Shown here piece after piece: positions 1 to 10,667 of a stretch of 64,000 nt of DNA (the first letter of the stretch is position 1; each line of letters begins with the position of its first letter). The notes beneath the pieces were generated by a model. It saw only the letters and a list, made by a program, of their open reading frames with translations, made no database searches and was not told the DNA's origin. The DNA is from Candidatus Sumerlaeota bacterium (lineage in GTDB: Bacteria; Sumerlaeota; Sumerlaeia; Sumerlaeales; Sumerlaeaceae). Where the stretch lies: the NCBI GenBank assembly GCA_017161655.1, contig JADFCV010000002.1, forward strand, positions 110,296 through 174,295. The letters run 5' to 3'. The position numbers and the translations under genes were made by a program.

Positions 1-1175
1 AAGTAGTCCTTCAGCTCGTCCAGAGAATTATCAGCGCTGATGCCGATCATGGCAAACGCTTTATCCTTGTTCTGTTCGTAAAGCTCCTTCATTTTGGGCG
101 TAAGCACTCGGCAAGGACCGCACCAAGTAGCCCAGAAATCGAGAACCACAACTTTTCCGCGGAGCTTTTCTAACTCCACGGGTGAGCCGTCCAAAGCCTT
201 TGTGGTGAAGTCTGGAGCTTGATTCCCCTCTCGGATTGCAGCCCAGTTCTTAGCTTGTGCGATACTTTTCTCCACCTGAGTGCGGATGTCTTTCAGGACC
301 GGAGCAAATTGCCCTTCGGGGAACTTTTTCAAATAACCCTCAATTGCCTCTGTCAGTGCTGTCGTGTCGATGTCTTCGGTAGCTGTGGCCTGGCGCAGAG
401 CTTTGAAGGTCGCAGCACCCGCGATCGCATCTTCTTTGAGCTTAGCCAAGGCATCTTTTGGCAATGAGCTTTTAGCTGTCCGTTTTGTCTCGGCCTGCAC
501 AGCGATCTCCCGGGTCGCGCCTTGCTCTGAAACCTGAATCACTGCTGCGAAGCGAGCATGGGAACTGATCGGAAGTCCCTCTTTTTCGGAAAAAATGTTC
601 TCCACCTCCAGCTCTTTGATCTTCACAGGGAGCTTCTCGAGGACCTTGCTGTTTGGGTCAGCAACGATTTTCTGCACAATGACGCCGTCCTTCACACTCT
701 TGCTGAGCTTTGCCTGCAGCGGAAGCATAGTGATGGGATCGCGGTAATCGATCTGCGCACCATCTTCCTGGCCGAGCAGTTCAGGCATCTCGAAATTCAC
801 CGACCACCCCGGAAAAATCCCCTGGGGGAGAAGCTGCCCCTGCTTCAGGATTTTCCCCTCGGGAGAAATCTGCACTGTGTCGCAGGCATAGCCACGAAGC
901 TTACTCGTTTTTGTCTCGTGTGGAGTGATTTTTGCGAACACATCTAAAGCGTCATTGCTTGCGGCCAGGACGGTGTACTCTGCTTTATGCTGCCAAACGT
1001 CATTGCCCTCTCCACGCATGCTCGTATACGTTGCAGAAGTCTCAAACTCGAGAACAGTTCCTTCTGCCAACTTGTAAGCAAACTTGCCTTTCGAGACGTC
1101 TTGCTGCTCTGCGTGAGATGTTGCCACTCCAACCAGAAAGGCTGAAGCCAGGATTGCGTATGAAACTCGCCTCAT
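1..1175 (-). CDS. TlpA/ResA-like thioredoxin-domain exported protein (3' end runs off the window)
   Basis: Hand-translated from the minus strand: MRRVSYAILASAFLVGVATSHA... signal peptide; C-terminal ...VVVLDFWATWCGPCRVLTPKMKELYEQ with the WCGPC redox motif; SD AAGGAG upstream of the ATG. Not in the ORF track because it is open at the left edge. Confidence 0.85.
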   Translation of the reverse strand, partial: MRRVSYAILASAFLVGVATSHAEQQDVSKGKFAYKLAEGTVLEFETSATYTSMRGEGNDVWQHKAEYTVLAASNDALDVFAKITPHETKTSKLRGYACDTVQISPEGKILKQGQLLPQGIFPGWSVNFEMPELLGQEDGAQIDYRDPITMLPLQAKLSKSVKDGVIVQKIVADPNSKVLEKLPVKIKELEVENIFSEKEGLPISSHARFAAVIQVSEQGATREIAVQAETKRTAKSSLPKDALAKLKEDAIAGAATFKALRQATATEDIDTTALTEAIEGYLKKFPEGQFAPVLKDIRTQVEKSIAQAKNWAAIREGNQAPDFTTKALDGSPVELEKLRGKVVVLDFWATWCGPCRVLTPKMKELYEQNKDKAFAMIGISADNSLDELKDY

Positions 1176-1319
1176 GGCGATAACTCCTTCTTTGTATTTG
1201 AGCCACAGGTGAGCTCGACCCCTGCATGGACCGAACGTTAATTACGAACAATAGGGATCGTGTCAGCCTAGTAACTCAACAGCTTTGTCGTAGAAATCTG
1301 CAACGAGGATGACATCTTT

Positions 1320-2525
1320 ATGCTATTCTTCTGGAAAAAGAAACAGGATCAGTCGGAACAGCAAAACACGGCTGCTAAGAAAACTGTCGAGCAGGATGTC
1401 GCAACGAAGGACGAGACCCTGGAGCAGGAGCCGAAAGAGGTTGCGTCCGAGAACGATACCTTCTCATCAGTTGCGATAGAGGATTCTCCGGGCGCCGCGG
1501 TCTCGCAGAAAACCAGTACCGCGTCCGATGTGCAACTCTCAGAGGCCACATCATCACCCGAAGCAGTTGCACCTTCGGAGAGTGCTGCCCCTCGTGGTTT
1601 CTTCGGCAAGCTTAAGGCAGCGCTAGGCCAACGGATTCGCAAAACCCGCGACGAAATCGTTGGGCAAATCAAAGCCGCAGTAAAAGCGGCCGGCAAAGTG
1701 GATGAGCATCTTTTGGAGAGAATCGAAGAGATTCTCATCCGCGCTGATGTGGGCGCAGAAACAACTTTCAAGATTATCGAGGAGATGCGCGAATTTGAAG
1801 CGCGAGGGGCCTCCGCCGACGAGCTTATCGCTAACTTCAAGAAGCAGCTGCTGGATATTGTCGGGACAGAGATGCACTGCCTCGTTCCCCCGGCCGAACG
1901 ACCGTGGGTGATCCTCTTTGTGGGAGTCAATGGCACAGGCAAGACCACAACCATTGGAAAACTTGCCGCCGAATTCCGGGCTCAGGGAAGAAAAACTCTC
2001 CTTGTAGCCGGTGACACTTTCCGCGCTGCTGCCATTGAGCAGCTTGGCATTTGGGCCCAACGCACGGGCGCGGAGCTTGTTGCGAAGCAAATGGGCGCAG
2101 ACCCTGCCGGTGTTGCCTACGACGCTATCACGAAGGCTGTGTCAGAGAATTACGACGTTGTGCTGATAGACACTGCCGGCCGGCTTCACACAAAAACGAA
2201 TCTCATGGAAGAGCTGAAAAAAATCGTCCGTGTGATCAAAAAGCTCATGCCCAATGCGCCACACGACACGCTCCTCGTTCTCGATGCTACAACTGGTCAA
2301 AATGCCATTCAACAAGCTAAAGTGTTTACAGAAGCGATCCCCGTCACCGGTCTTGTAATGACAAAGCTCGACGGAACAGCGAAAGGTGGCGTCCTCATTG
2401 GTATTCGCAACCTTTTTGCGATACCCGTTGTGAAAATTGGAGTGGGAGAAGCTGTGGAGGACCTGCGCGATTTTGATCCCCGCGAATTCGTCGATGCACT
2501 TTTCGAAGACGACGACAACGCTTGA
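1320..2525 (+). CDS. ftsY: Signal recognition particle receptor FtsY
   Basis: Acidic N-terminal A domain, then NG domain with GVNGTGKTTTIGKLA, DTFRAAAIEQL, DTAGRLHTKTNLMEEL and TKLDGTAKGG. Confidence 0.95.
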   Translation: MLFFWKKKQDQSEQQNTAAKKTVEQDVATKDETLEQEPKEVASENDTFSSVAIEDSPGAAVSQKTSTASDVQLSEATSSPEAVAPSESAAPRGFFGKLKAALGQRIRKTRDEIVGQIKAAVKAAGKVDEHLLERIEEILIRADVGAETTFKIIEEMREFEARGASADELIANFKKQLLDIVGTEMHCLVPPAERPWVILFVGVNGTGKTTTIGKLAAEFRAQGRKTLLVAGDTFRAAAIEQLGIWAQRTGAELVAKQMGADPAGVAYDAITKAVSENYDVVLIDTAGRLHTKTNLMEELKKIVRVIKKLMPNAPHDTLLVLDATTGQNAIQQAKVFTEAIPVTGLVMTKLDGTAKGGVLIGIRNLFAIPVVKIGVGEAVEDLRDFDPREFVDALFEDDDNA

Positions 2526-2721
2526 TATGGCATCGACCTGTAGGCGGCCTTCTTCCACCGTCTGCTTTTGCACGCTGGGGCCGCAGTAAGGGTCGACTAT
2601 GCGCAATCGCCGGGCGGCGGGCTTATCTCTTCCCAGTCAGGAAACCTTGTGAGAAAAAGTATGGCGGCCGACGCTATCACCGCGCTGGCCGCCAAATCAA
2701 GTGAGAACGGGAACCGCCATC

Positions 2722-3876
2722 CTAACGCTCAAGCTCTTCAGCCCTCAGGCGGAGAAATTTCATCCCTAGAAATTGCGCCTGGTTTTTCTTTGCTCTCTCG
2801 GGGTTCTTTTTTACGTTTTCCTGCACGTATTGAAGCAGAGGCACTTCGACGACTTTCGGCGGCGTTGAATGAATGAACGTTACTTCGCCCTTATCGTTGT
2901 GCGCGATGAGTCCCGTATGTCCTACCCACACGCTCCCACCAGTGCCCCGCACCACGTTGACGAAGTCTCCATCTTTTAACTTGTTCGCAACCTCAGGGAT
3001 GACTTCAGCAGGAATGTACTCATCATGGAGAACCTCCACTGGGATCCCCTGGCCAATGCCAAACTTTGAGAAGAACTTTTCCCGGTCAATTTTTTCCGTG
3101 TAATGAGCAAGTTTCGAAGCCCCCAGTTTCTGTGTGACGTCTTCAACGAGCCACGAGTTATTTTTGTCCCAGTCAGCTTCTGTGTAGTGGTTGCGCGTTA
3201 GCATGCCGATCTCGCCGTTTTTATAACGGATTCTCTGCAACGTCGCAAAAAACTCTTTCCAGTTAGAGCTTAGCGCCATGGCATACGTGTGCTCGCAGAA
3301 CACAACGCAATCGCTTTTGCTTAATTCGAAAAGTGGCTGAGGATCATAAAGCTCGAAGGGGAACTCGCCGAGCAGATACATTTCGTAGGGTTGCCCAACT
3401 CTTTTGCGTGCATAGTGCACAACCCGTTCGCGCAAGTTTGGGACGTTTTTCTTTGCCCAGCCCAGGTAAACGTCTAGTTCCTTTGGCTGGATCTCCCAGA
3501 AACGCTTTTGCGACACACCATCAAGTATTGCCGACGTTTGCTCCGCCGTCAGGCGAGGATTCGGCATCTGTTGCAGATACCAGCTCTTCCAGCTTTTGGG
3601 AAGCTTCGCCCATGGGACGTCATGGAGATAGCCGAGGAGTTTCCATTTCTCCGGATCTTCGAGCTTGTTCGCGGGTTTCGACGCGAGTGTGTAAATCTCC
3701 TTGCGTAGTCGAAGCTCGAACGATTTCGTCGTTTCGTTGGCTTTGGGCTTTGCCCCCCATGCCTTCTTTGCGATTTCCACATCGACCGGTGGCAACGGCC
3801 GACTCGCTGCCGAAACTGTTAGCGCGCCTAATCCCAAGCACAGAAGGACAATCCGTTGAAAGCTCATGGTCTTCAT
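2722..3876 (-). CDS. DUF1460 family protein (N-acetylmuramoyl-L-alanine amidase-like, NlpC/P60 superfamily), exported
   Basis: Signal peptide; SDCVVFCEHTYAMAL catalytic-Cys region; RYKNGEIGMLTRNHYTEADW; later DGDFVNVVRGTGGSVWVGHTGLI. Confidence 0.7.
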   Translation of the reverse strand: MKTMSFQRIVLLCLGLGALTVSAASRPLPPVDVEIAKKAWGAKPKANETTKSFELRLRKEIYTLASKPANKLEDPEKWKLLGYLHDVPWAKLPKSWKSWYLQQMPNPRLTAEQTSAILDGVSQKRFWEIQPKELDVYLGWAKKNVPNLRERVVHYARKRVGQPYEMYLLGEFPFELYDPQPLFELSKSDCVVFCEHTYAMALSSNWKEFFATLQRIRYKNGEIGMLTRNHYTEADWDKNNSWLVEDVTQKLGASKLAHYTEKIDREKFFSKFGIGQGIPVEVLHDEYIPAEVIPEVANKLKDGDFVNVVRGTGGSVWVGHTGLIAHNDKGEVTFIHSTPPKVVEVPLLQYVQENVKKNPERAKKNQAQFLGMKFLRLRAEELER

Positions 3877-4082
3877 CGGTGCAACCCTTTCTCCGGTAAG
3901 AAGTTTTTTTATTAAAGGTGATAGCTCAGGGTCTTCCTTGTCCGTCTTGAGTCCTAGGTCAATACTTACTTTTCCTGTTTTTTCGCACGTCTGCGATGAG
4001 TTTTACTCACTCATGTGTAGCGCGTTACGTGTCTGAATGGCGGCCAAATAGCCGCTGAAAAAATCTTTCTCATGGTGGAAAC

Positions 4083-5024
4083 ATGGCGAAATATCTCGTC
4101 ACAGGTGGGTGTGGCTTCATCGGCTCGAACATCGCTGAGTACCTTGTCCAGCAAGGGGAGGAAGTCCGTATTCTGGACAATCTTTCGACCGGCAAGCGCG
4201 AAAACATAGCCAGCTTTTTGGACAAGGTGGAATTTATCGAGGGCGATCTCCTTGATCGCACGGCGGTCGCTCGCGCTGTGCAAGGCGTGGACTACGTCCT
4301 CCATCAGGCTGCACTGCCGAGTGTTCCCCGAAGCATTGAAGACCCGGAGACCTCAAACCGCGTGAACGTGGAGGGCACGGTAATACTTTTGCGTGCATGC
4401 GTCGAGGCAGGCGTCAAACGTGTCGTCTACGCCGCAAGCTCTTCTGCCTATGGCGACCAGCCAAGCCTCGTGAAATCGGAAGACCTTCTTCCGCGACCAA
4501 AGTCCCCTTATGCCGTCTCGAAACTGGCAGGGGAGTACTATATGCATGCCTTCACAACCTGCTATGGGCTGGAAACCGTATCACTCCGCTATTTTAATGT
4601 GTTTGGCCCCCGGCAGGATCCCACTTCCCAGTATAGCGCAGTCATTCCCAAGTTCATCACAGCGATGCTGCGCGGTGAACGCCCTACCATTTACGGCGAC
4701 GGGACACAGACACGGGATTTTACCTTCGTCTTAAACAATGTGTTGGCCAACATTGCGGCCGCAAAAGCACCTCAGGTGGCAGGCCGCGTTTTCAATATCG
4801 CTTGTGGCACCTCATTCAGTCTTCTCGACCTCGTACGCGAAATCAATGGCATCCTGGGCACGAGCATTGATCCTATTTTTTCCCCGCCGCGTGCAGGCGA
4901 TGTTCGACACTCTTTAGCCGACATCACAGCGGCAAAGCAAAATCTGGGTTACGAAGTCGTTGTTGATTTCCGCGAAGGACTTCGCCGGACCATCGAGTGG
5001 TATAAGCAGCAATTAGGCATGTAG
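4083..5024 (+). CDS. NAD-dependent sugar-nucleotide epimerase/dehydratase (extended SDR, UDP-GlcNAc/Glc 4-epimerase-like)
   Basis: GGCGFIGSNIAEYL Rossmann motif, YAVSKLAGEYY catalytic Tyr-Lys, SLRYFNVFGPRQDP. Confidence 0.9.
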   Translation: MAKYLVTGGCGFIGSNIAEYLVQQGEEVRILDNLSTGKRENIASFLDKVEFIEGDLLDRTAVARAVQGVDYVLHQAALPSVPRSIEDPETSNRVNVEGTVILLRACVEAGVKRVVYAASSSAYGDQPSLVKSEDLLPRPKSPYAVSKLAGEYYMHAFTTCYGLETVSLRYFNVFGPRQDPTSQYSAVIPKFITAMLRGERPTIYGDGTQTRDFTFVLNNVLANIAAAKAPQVAGRVFNIACGTSFSLLDLVREINGILGTSIDPIFSPPRAGDVRHSLADITAAKQNLGYEVVVDFREGLRRTIEWYKQQLGM

Positions 5025-5035
5025 TGAGCTGAAGC

Positions 5036-6598
5036 GTGAAGGGGACAGCCAAACGGCGCAGCCTGACAGGGGCATGGTTGTGCGTTGCTCTTGCCATGGG
5101 CATCTTTGTTCGTCTCCCGGCATATCACCAACGTAGCTGGTGGATTGATGAACTCATCACAGCCCAAGTCGCGGGACGTCCTCTCACGGGGCCAGATTTG
5201 TGGGATGCTACTCGTAAGCCGGCCGATAGCATTCTCGGGTTCACGCTACAAGATCCTGGCCCTGGACCACTTGTTTATCTCCTCGATGGTGTCTTTTCCA
5301 AATTCGCCCGGCCCGTCGGTGGCGAATATTGGTTACGAGTACCCGGGCTAGTTGCAGCGTTGCTCACCATTGGCATGCTCTACATTTTCGGAAGGCAATG
5401 GTGGGGGAGTCGTCGGTTAGCAGCAACGATCACGCTCTGGGCCGCGCTTTTTCCGCCCTGGGTAGACTTTTCTATGGGAGCCCGTGGCTATGCATGGACG
5501 GTACTTTTTCTGCTCATTCAATGGCACGCGCTGTGGTGTCTTGTCTCAGGTTCCCAAACACTCGATTACCGATCTCGCCTATCGGTCGTGACTCTGGCGG
5601 TCATCACCGTCCTCTGTTTTTATCTTACGCCACTTAATCTTGTGTGGTGTACGCCGTTATGGCTCACAGCAGCCTATTTTTACTGGAGAAATCGCCAGAG
5701 TTTTACCCCGCGTCTCTTAAGAGCGGTAGCTGTGGCAGCCCTGGCAACCGCCGCCGCTGTTGTACCCTACCTGATGATCTGGCTAATGCGCCTCAGCGCG
5801 AAGGGGCTGGGCGGAGGGACTATCACTCTTCACCGCGCTATTGCTCGTTTGCATGATTTTGTTGACGAATTATCTCGAGAACCGTGGTACGCAGTTCTTG
5901 CCTTTGGTCCGTTGTGCCTTACTGCCCTCATCTCCATTCTACGGTTAGATCGGCGTCCACCCGTTGCCATGATGACTCTGACCTCGTGGTTCATGCTGGT
6001 TTCAGGCACCATGCTTTCCGCCGCACTAGTCCTCCTTTTCTTTCTAGCTCCCCGATACTTTGTTGGTTTCTCAATTCCGCTCGTTTGGGGCAGTGGCATA
6101 GTCTTCAAGCAGCTCCTCTTATTTGCACGCCATCGCTGGGGGCAGAAATTCGCGTCTTATATCATTCTCATCCTTACGCTTCTCATCGCGACCATCGAAA
6201 CCCCTTCAGCGCTCCATTACGCGCGAACACCGGTTCATGACTGGGTGTCAGCGGTCCTGTGGCTAAATGCACGTAAGTCCCCCCAGGATATAATTTTTTG
6301 CGGTCCTAACGCCGATATCGAAGTTCTCTGGGCTTATGCGAAGCAATTCCATTGGGACCAACAGGTCCCACGGTGGCTCATCGTCGAAAATGGGCGTAAA
6401 GTGGATACATCGACGTTAGAGGCGTTGCAGCGGGTTTTACTCTCACATCGTCGCTTGTGGTATATCACGCCGTTTTTTGGTCAAGTAAGACCACCGGCAT
6501 ATTGGGCGTTTGTACGCAAGCACTTCCGCGAAGTTGCTCGTTTTCCAGGCCGTGGCGACATCGTGATTCTCCTCCACGAGCCTTCAGACTCCCATTGA
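5036..6598 (+). CDS. Polytopic membrane protein, GT-C/GT39-like glycosyltransferase
   Basis: GTG start 11 bp after the epimerase; many hydrophobic segments; early WWIDELIT motif typical of GT-C acceptor loops. Confidence 0.6.
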   Translation: MKGTAKRRSLTGAWLCVALAMGIFVRLPAYHQRSWWIDELITAQVAGRPLTGPDLWDATRKPADSILGFTLQDPGPGPLVYLLDGVFSKFARPVGGEYWLRVPGLVAALLTIGMLYIFGRQWWGSRRLAATITLWAALFPPWVDFSMGARGYAWTVLFLLIQWHALWCLVSGSQTLDYRSRLSVVTLAVITVLCFYLTPLNLVWCTPLWLTAAYFYWRNRQSFTPRLLRAVAVAALATAAAVVPYLMIWLMRLSAKGLGGGTITLHRAIARLHDFVDELSREPWYAVLAFGPLCLTALISILRLDRRPPVAMMTLTSWFMLVSGTMLSAALVLLFFLAPRYFVGFSIPLVWGSGIVFKQLLLFARHRWGQKFASYIILILTLLIATIETPSALHYARTPVHDWVSAVLWLNARKSPQDIIFCGPNADIEVLWAYAKQFHWDQQVPRWLIVENGRKVDTSTLEALQRVLLSHRRLWYITPFFGQVRPPAYWAFVRKHFREVARFPGRGDIVILLHEPSDSH

Positions 6599-6634
6599 AG
6601 GCCAATTGAACTGGCCCTTTCCCCGCACAAATGC

Positions 6635-7762
6635 TTAGACCTTCCAACCCATCTCGCGGGCGAATGCACGGAATGCTTCTCTCTGTTTCTCGTTGAGGTT
6701 CTTAGGCGTCACAACTTTGACAACGACGTGTTGATCGCCTGCCGGCGCCCCCCGTCGATGAACGCCGCGCCCCTTCAGGCGGAACACAGTCCCACTTTGC
6801 GTTCCTGCCGGGATTTTCAGCTTCACTTCACCGTCCAGCGTCGGCACAGCTACCTGTCCGCCTAGCACTGCAGTTGCCAAATCGATCTCTTTATCAACCA
6901 CGATATGATCGCCATCACGCCGGAAGATCGGATGAGGTTGGACGTGCACACGCAGCAAGAGATCGCCAGACGGCCCGCCATTGATTCCAGGCTGACCTTC
7001 GCCCGCCAGGCGAATGATCTGACCGTCCTTCACGCCGGCAGGAATCTTCACCGTGAGCGTTTTCGGTCTCGCAGCGTAGCCAGTCCCTCGACACACAACG
7101 CACGGCGTCGTGATCACAGTCCCACGTCCTCCACAGCCAGGACACAGGCGCGTCACGCCAAAGGCACCCTGCGAAACCGTGATCGTTCCTCGACCGCCAC
7201 ACTGCGCGCACGATGCCACCCGTGTGCCGGGCTGTGCTCCCGAGCCCCCGCAGTTAGGACATCGGTCTGTTTTTGTAAAAGTAATCGTTTGCTTCCCGCC
7301 TCGTACTGAAGTTTCAAAAGGAATGGTAATATCGGCTTCGACGTCATTGCCGCGACTTGCTTCTTCGTCGAACTCAAAATCAGTGAATCCAGGTCGGCCG
7401 CCGCCGGTGTGCCGTTCTCGGAAAAGCTGTTCGAAGATGTCCGCGAATCCGCCGAAATCTGTGAACGTGAACCCACCACCGCTGCCCGTCGCCCCAGCTC
7501 CGAACGGTCCCTGGGAACGCCCTGCCCCAGTGAAGCCTCCTGCAAATGCGCCGCGGCGCATGGCGTCGTACTGGGCGCGTTTTTGAGGATCGCTCAGAAC
7601 CTCATACGCTTCAGTAATCTGTTTAAACTTTTCTTCCGCTTCGGGATTGTTCCGGTTGCGATCCGGATGGTATTTCAGAGCCAACTTTCGGTAGGCTTTC
7701 TTAATCTCATCCTGAGTGGCATTTTCGGCAACGCCTAAAATCCGATAATAATTCTCTTTCAT
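6635..7762 (-). CDS. dnaJ: Chaperone DnaJ
   Basis: J domain with HPD (YHPDRN); G/F-rich linker; four CxxCxGxG-type repeats ([32 protein letters not shown]). Start refined to the ATG (track start is a TTG one codon upstream) with SD AAGGGGGA. Confidence 0.95.
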   Translation of the reverse strand: MKENYYRILGVAENATQDEIKKAYRKLALKYHPDRNRNNPEAEEKFKQITEAYEVLSDPQKRAQYDAMRRGAFAGGFTGAGRSQGPFGAGATGSGGGFTFTDFGGFADIFEQLFRERHTGGGRPGFTDFEFDEEASRGNDVEADITIPFETSVRGGKQTITFTKTDRCPNCGGSGAQPGTRVASCAQCGGRGTITVSQGAFGVTRLCPGCGGRGTVITTPCVVCRGTGYAARPKTLTVKIPAGVKDGQIIRLAGEGQPGINGGPSGDLLLRVHVQPHPIFRRDGDHIVVDKEIDLATAVLGGQVAVPTLDGEVKLKIPAGTQSGTVFRLKGRGVHRRGAPAGDQHVVVKVVTPKNLNEKQREAFRAFAREMGWKV

Positions 7763-7925
7763 CAAAAATCCCCCTTTCTTGTGGCTCTTGTCACCACTTC
7801 GGTCTCAAACTTTCTGTTTTCATTTTGCTCCTTTTAGAAAATACAATCGCCTATTCTGTACGTTAGCAAACGGATAAGCTGAACTCACATTACCACCATT
7901 ACTACCAAACTCAATTGAGGAAGCG

Positions 7926-9017
7926 ATGGCTGCTGGAACACGCAAAAAACAAATTCGGGTCGGAATTATTGGCGCTGCTGGTCTCGGAGCGGGGCGTCTC
8001 ATTGATATCCTACTGCGTCATCCTCATGTGAGGCTTGTCACCCTAGTGAGCGAATCTTCGCCGGGAGATCCCGTCTGGAGCGTGCACACGCATCTGCGCG
8101 ATGTTGACCTAACCTTTGAGGACTTCGACATGAAAAAGATTTCTTCATGTGACGTCGTGTTCTCTTGCAAGCGTCCTGGCGATACTTTTCCTTATGTTCA
8201 GGAAATCCTGAATTCCGGGGCAAAATTCATCGATCTCAGCGCCGACTACCGCCTCAAAAACCCCGATGATTATCCCGCGTGGTATGGCATTGAGCACCGA
8301 CATCCCCGGCTTCTTCGAGAGGCAGTTTATGGTTTGCCGGAGCTATACCGCACAAAGATTGCCTCCGCGCGCCTTGTGGCCAACCCGGGCTGCTACACAA
8401 CTACTGCGATTCTGGCGTGCGCCCCTCTTGTCCGAGCTGGTATAGGCACCAACTCTCCGATACTCATCGACGCCATTTCCGGCGTCTCTGGTGCTGGTCG
8501 AGCCCCTAAGCTCGAGAACCAGTTCATAGCAGTGGCAGAAAACGTCCGTGCATACCGAATTGGGAACCACCAGCATACACCTGAAATTGAACAGGAACTC
8601 TCCCTTGTCGCCCGTCGCTCGAGGTCAAAAAAGGGCACAGAAAGCGCTCATGGTGTTCGCGTGCTCTTTGTGCCTCACGTTGGGCCATACAAGGTCGGAA
8701 TCATGGCCGATTGCTACTTGCGTGTCGCTGAAAGTGATCAGTTGCCCTCGGCTGACGACGTCTACGAGATCCTTCGCTCAGCCTATCGCGATGAACCGTT
8801 TGTGCGCGTCTATCCGCCCGACAGTTTGCCGCAGCTCGAGGCTGTGGCCTACACAAACTTCTGCGACATCGGCATCCGGGTAGATCCTCGCACGCGTACC
8901 GTTGTCGTTATTTCGGTGACCGACAATCTTGTGAAAGGTGCTGCAGGGCAGGCCGTCCAAAACATGAACATCATGTGTGGCATCGAAGAAACAACAGCTC
9001 TCGTTGGACGTCTGTGA
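7926..9017 (+). CDS. argC: N-acetyl-gamma-glutamyl-phosphate reductase
   Basis: GIIGAAGLGAGRLIDILLRHP, VANPGCYTTTAILACAPL active site, GNHQHTPEIEQEL. Confidence 0.93.
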   Translation: MAAGTRKKQIRVGIIGAAGLGAGRLIDILLRHPHVRLVTLVSESSPGDPVWSVHTHLRDVDLTFEDFDMKKISSCDVVFSCKRPGDTFPYVQEILNSGAKFIDLSADYRLKNPDDYPAWYGIEHRHPRLLREAVYGLPELYRTKIASARLVANPGCYTTTAILACAPLVRAGIGTNSPILIDAISGVSGAGRAPKLENQFIAVAENVRAYRIGNHQHTPEIEQELSLVARRSRSKKGTESAHGVRVLFVPHVGPYKVGIMADCYLRVAESDQLPSADDVYEILRSAYRDEPFVRVYPPDSLPQLEAVAYTNFCDIGIRVDPRTRTVVVISVTDNLVKGAAGQAVQNMNIMCGIEETTALVGRL

Positions 9018-9032
9018 ACCAGGTGAGGTATC

Positions 9033-9350
9033 ATGCGTATTCTCGCTGGCAAAACCACTGATTTTCTTGAGGGGACAATGGGCGTCATTTGGGTTGGAAA
9101 GCATTCACTTGCCATTGCTCGCGTCAATGGTGAGCTGCGCGCGTTTGCCGGCGAGTGCCCACATCGGGGAGCCCAGTTAGCTCAAGGAAGGCTCATCGGT
9201 CCACATCTTACGTGCCCCTGGCATGAGTGGAAATTCGACGTCCTCACCGGCGAAGGTTTGACCAATCCTCATGCCCGCCTAACCCTTTTTCCGATTAGCA
9301 TCGAGGGACAAAACGTTTTTGTCGAAGTTCCAGATGACTGGGGCGTGTAG
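9033..9350 (+). CDS. Stand-alone Rieske [2Fe-2S] protein (NirD/ferredoxin-like)
   Basis: CPHRGAQLAQGRLIGPHLTCPWHEWKF: CxH...CxxH cluster ligands. Confidence 0.88.
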   Translation: MRILAGKTTDFLEGTMGVIWVGKHSLAIARVNGELRAFAGECPHRGAQLAQGRLIGPHLTCPWHEWKFDVLTGEGLTNPHARLTLFPISIEGQNVFVEVPDDWGV

Positions 9351-9438
9351 ATCGATTTTGCAAATTTGCATTTGCGTACCGGTTTTTCCTAACGAAGAAG
9401 ACTAGACTAAAATCATAGGGAAGAGAGGTTTCTCGACG

Positions 9439-10665
9439 TTGGCTCTCGTAGTCCAGAAATTCGGAGGTTCGAGCGTCGCGGATCCCGATCGCATTCGGCA
9501 TGTTGCGAAGCTCGTCACGCGTGAGTACGATCGCGGCAATCAGGTCGTCGTCGTTGTCTCCGCCATGGGCAAGACAACGGATAAACTCCTCGAGCTGGCC
9601 CATCAAATCACTGACAATCCGGATCCCCGCGAGATCGACATGCTCATCTCGACGGGCGAGCAGATTTCTATCGCGATGCTGGCTATCGCGATTCAGTCGA
9701 TGGGCTACCCAGCAAAGTCGTTCACTGGTCCTCAAGTCGGCATCATCACCGATAATGCTCACCGCAAGGCTAAAATTGTCCATATTAATGACGAGAAAAT
9801 CCGCGCTGAGCTCGAAAAAGGCCGCATTGTGATTGTGGCCGGTTTTCAGGGCATGACGATGGACAACGAAATCACGACGCTGGGGCGTGGCGGGAGTGAC
9901 ACCACGGCCGTAGCACTCGCCGCGGCACTCAAAGCGGACGTCTGTGACATCTACACGGATGTCGACGGGGTCTACACCGCCGATCCACGCATCGTGCCCA
10001 ATGCGCGCAAACTCGAGCGCATCTCCTACGACGAAATGCTAGAATTGGCCAGCTTGGGCGCGAAGGTCCTGCATTCGCGAAGTGTGGAATTTGCCAAAAA
10101 CTACAACGTGCCTATCCATGTCCGGTCAAGTTTCGTCGACGTGCCGGGCACCATGGTTGTCAAGGAGGTCAAAGAAATGGAAGATATCGTAGTCAGTGGC
10201 GTGGCCTATAACCGAAATGAAGCGAAAATCTCCATCCTAGGTGTGCCCGATCGGCCGGGAATTGCAGCTGAGGTCTTCGGTGCTTTGGGTGCCAAAAATA
10301 TTGTCGTGGACATGATCATTCAGAACGTCGGGGCCAACGGCCTGAATGACATTTCGTTCACGGTTTCGAAAGAGGATCTTGCACAGGCACTCGAGGTCGC
10401 TCGCGAGGTGGCTCAGCGCATCGGTGCCAAGGACGTTGTGTCTGACAGCAAAATCGCCAAAGTATCCGTGGTCGGCGTGGGCATGAAAAGCCATGCCAAT
10501 GTGGCTGGGACAATGTTCCGTGCCCTGGCGAAAAATGGCATCAACATCGAGATGATCAGCACGTCCGAAATCAAAATCTCCTGCGTCATTCGCGAAGAGG
10601 ACGTCGACAAAGCTGTCCAGGCCATTCACGAAGAGTTCGAGCTTTCGGAGGCAAAAAACGCGTAG
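9439..10665 (+). CDS. lysC: Aspartate kinase
   Basis: VVQKFGGSSVADPDRI, STGEQIS, GRGGSDTTAVALA, YTDVDGVYTADPR, C-terminal ACT domains. Confidence 0.95.
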   Translation: MALVVQKFGGSSVADPDRIRHVAKLVTREYDRGNQVVVVVSAMGKTTDKLLELAHQITDNPDPREIDMLISTGEQISIAMLAIAIQSMGYPAKSFTGPQVGIITDNAHRKAKIVHINDEKIRAELEKGRIVIVAGFQGMTMDNEITTLGRGGSDTTAVALAAALKADVCDIYTDVDGVYTADPRIVPNARKLERISYDEMLELASLGAKVLHSRSVEFAKNYNVPIHVRSSFVDVPGTMVVKEVKEMEDIVVSGVAYNRNEAKISILGVPDRPGIAAEVFGALGAKNIVVDMIIQNVGANGLNDISFTVSKEDLAQALEVAREVAQRIGAKDVVSDSKIAKVSVVGVGMKSHANVAGTMFRALAKNGINIEMISTSEIKISCVIREEDVDKAVQAIHEEFELSEAKNA

Positions 10666-10667
10666 CA

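Noticed and set aside
1349-1954. 201-aa minus-strand ORF
   Set aside because: Antisense to ftsY; Ser/Ala-rich shadow ORF.
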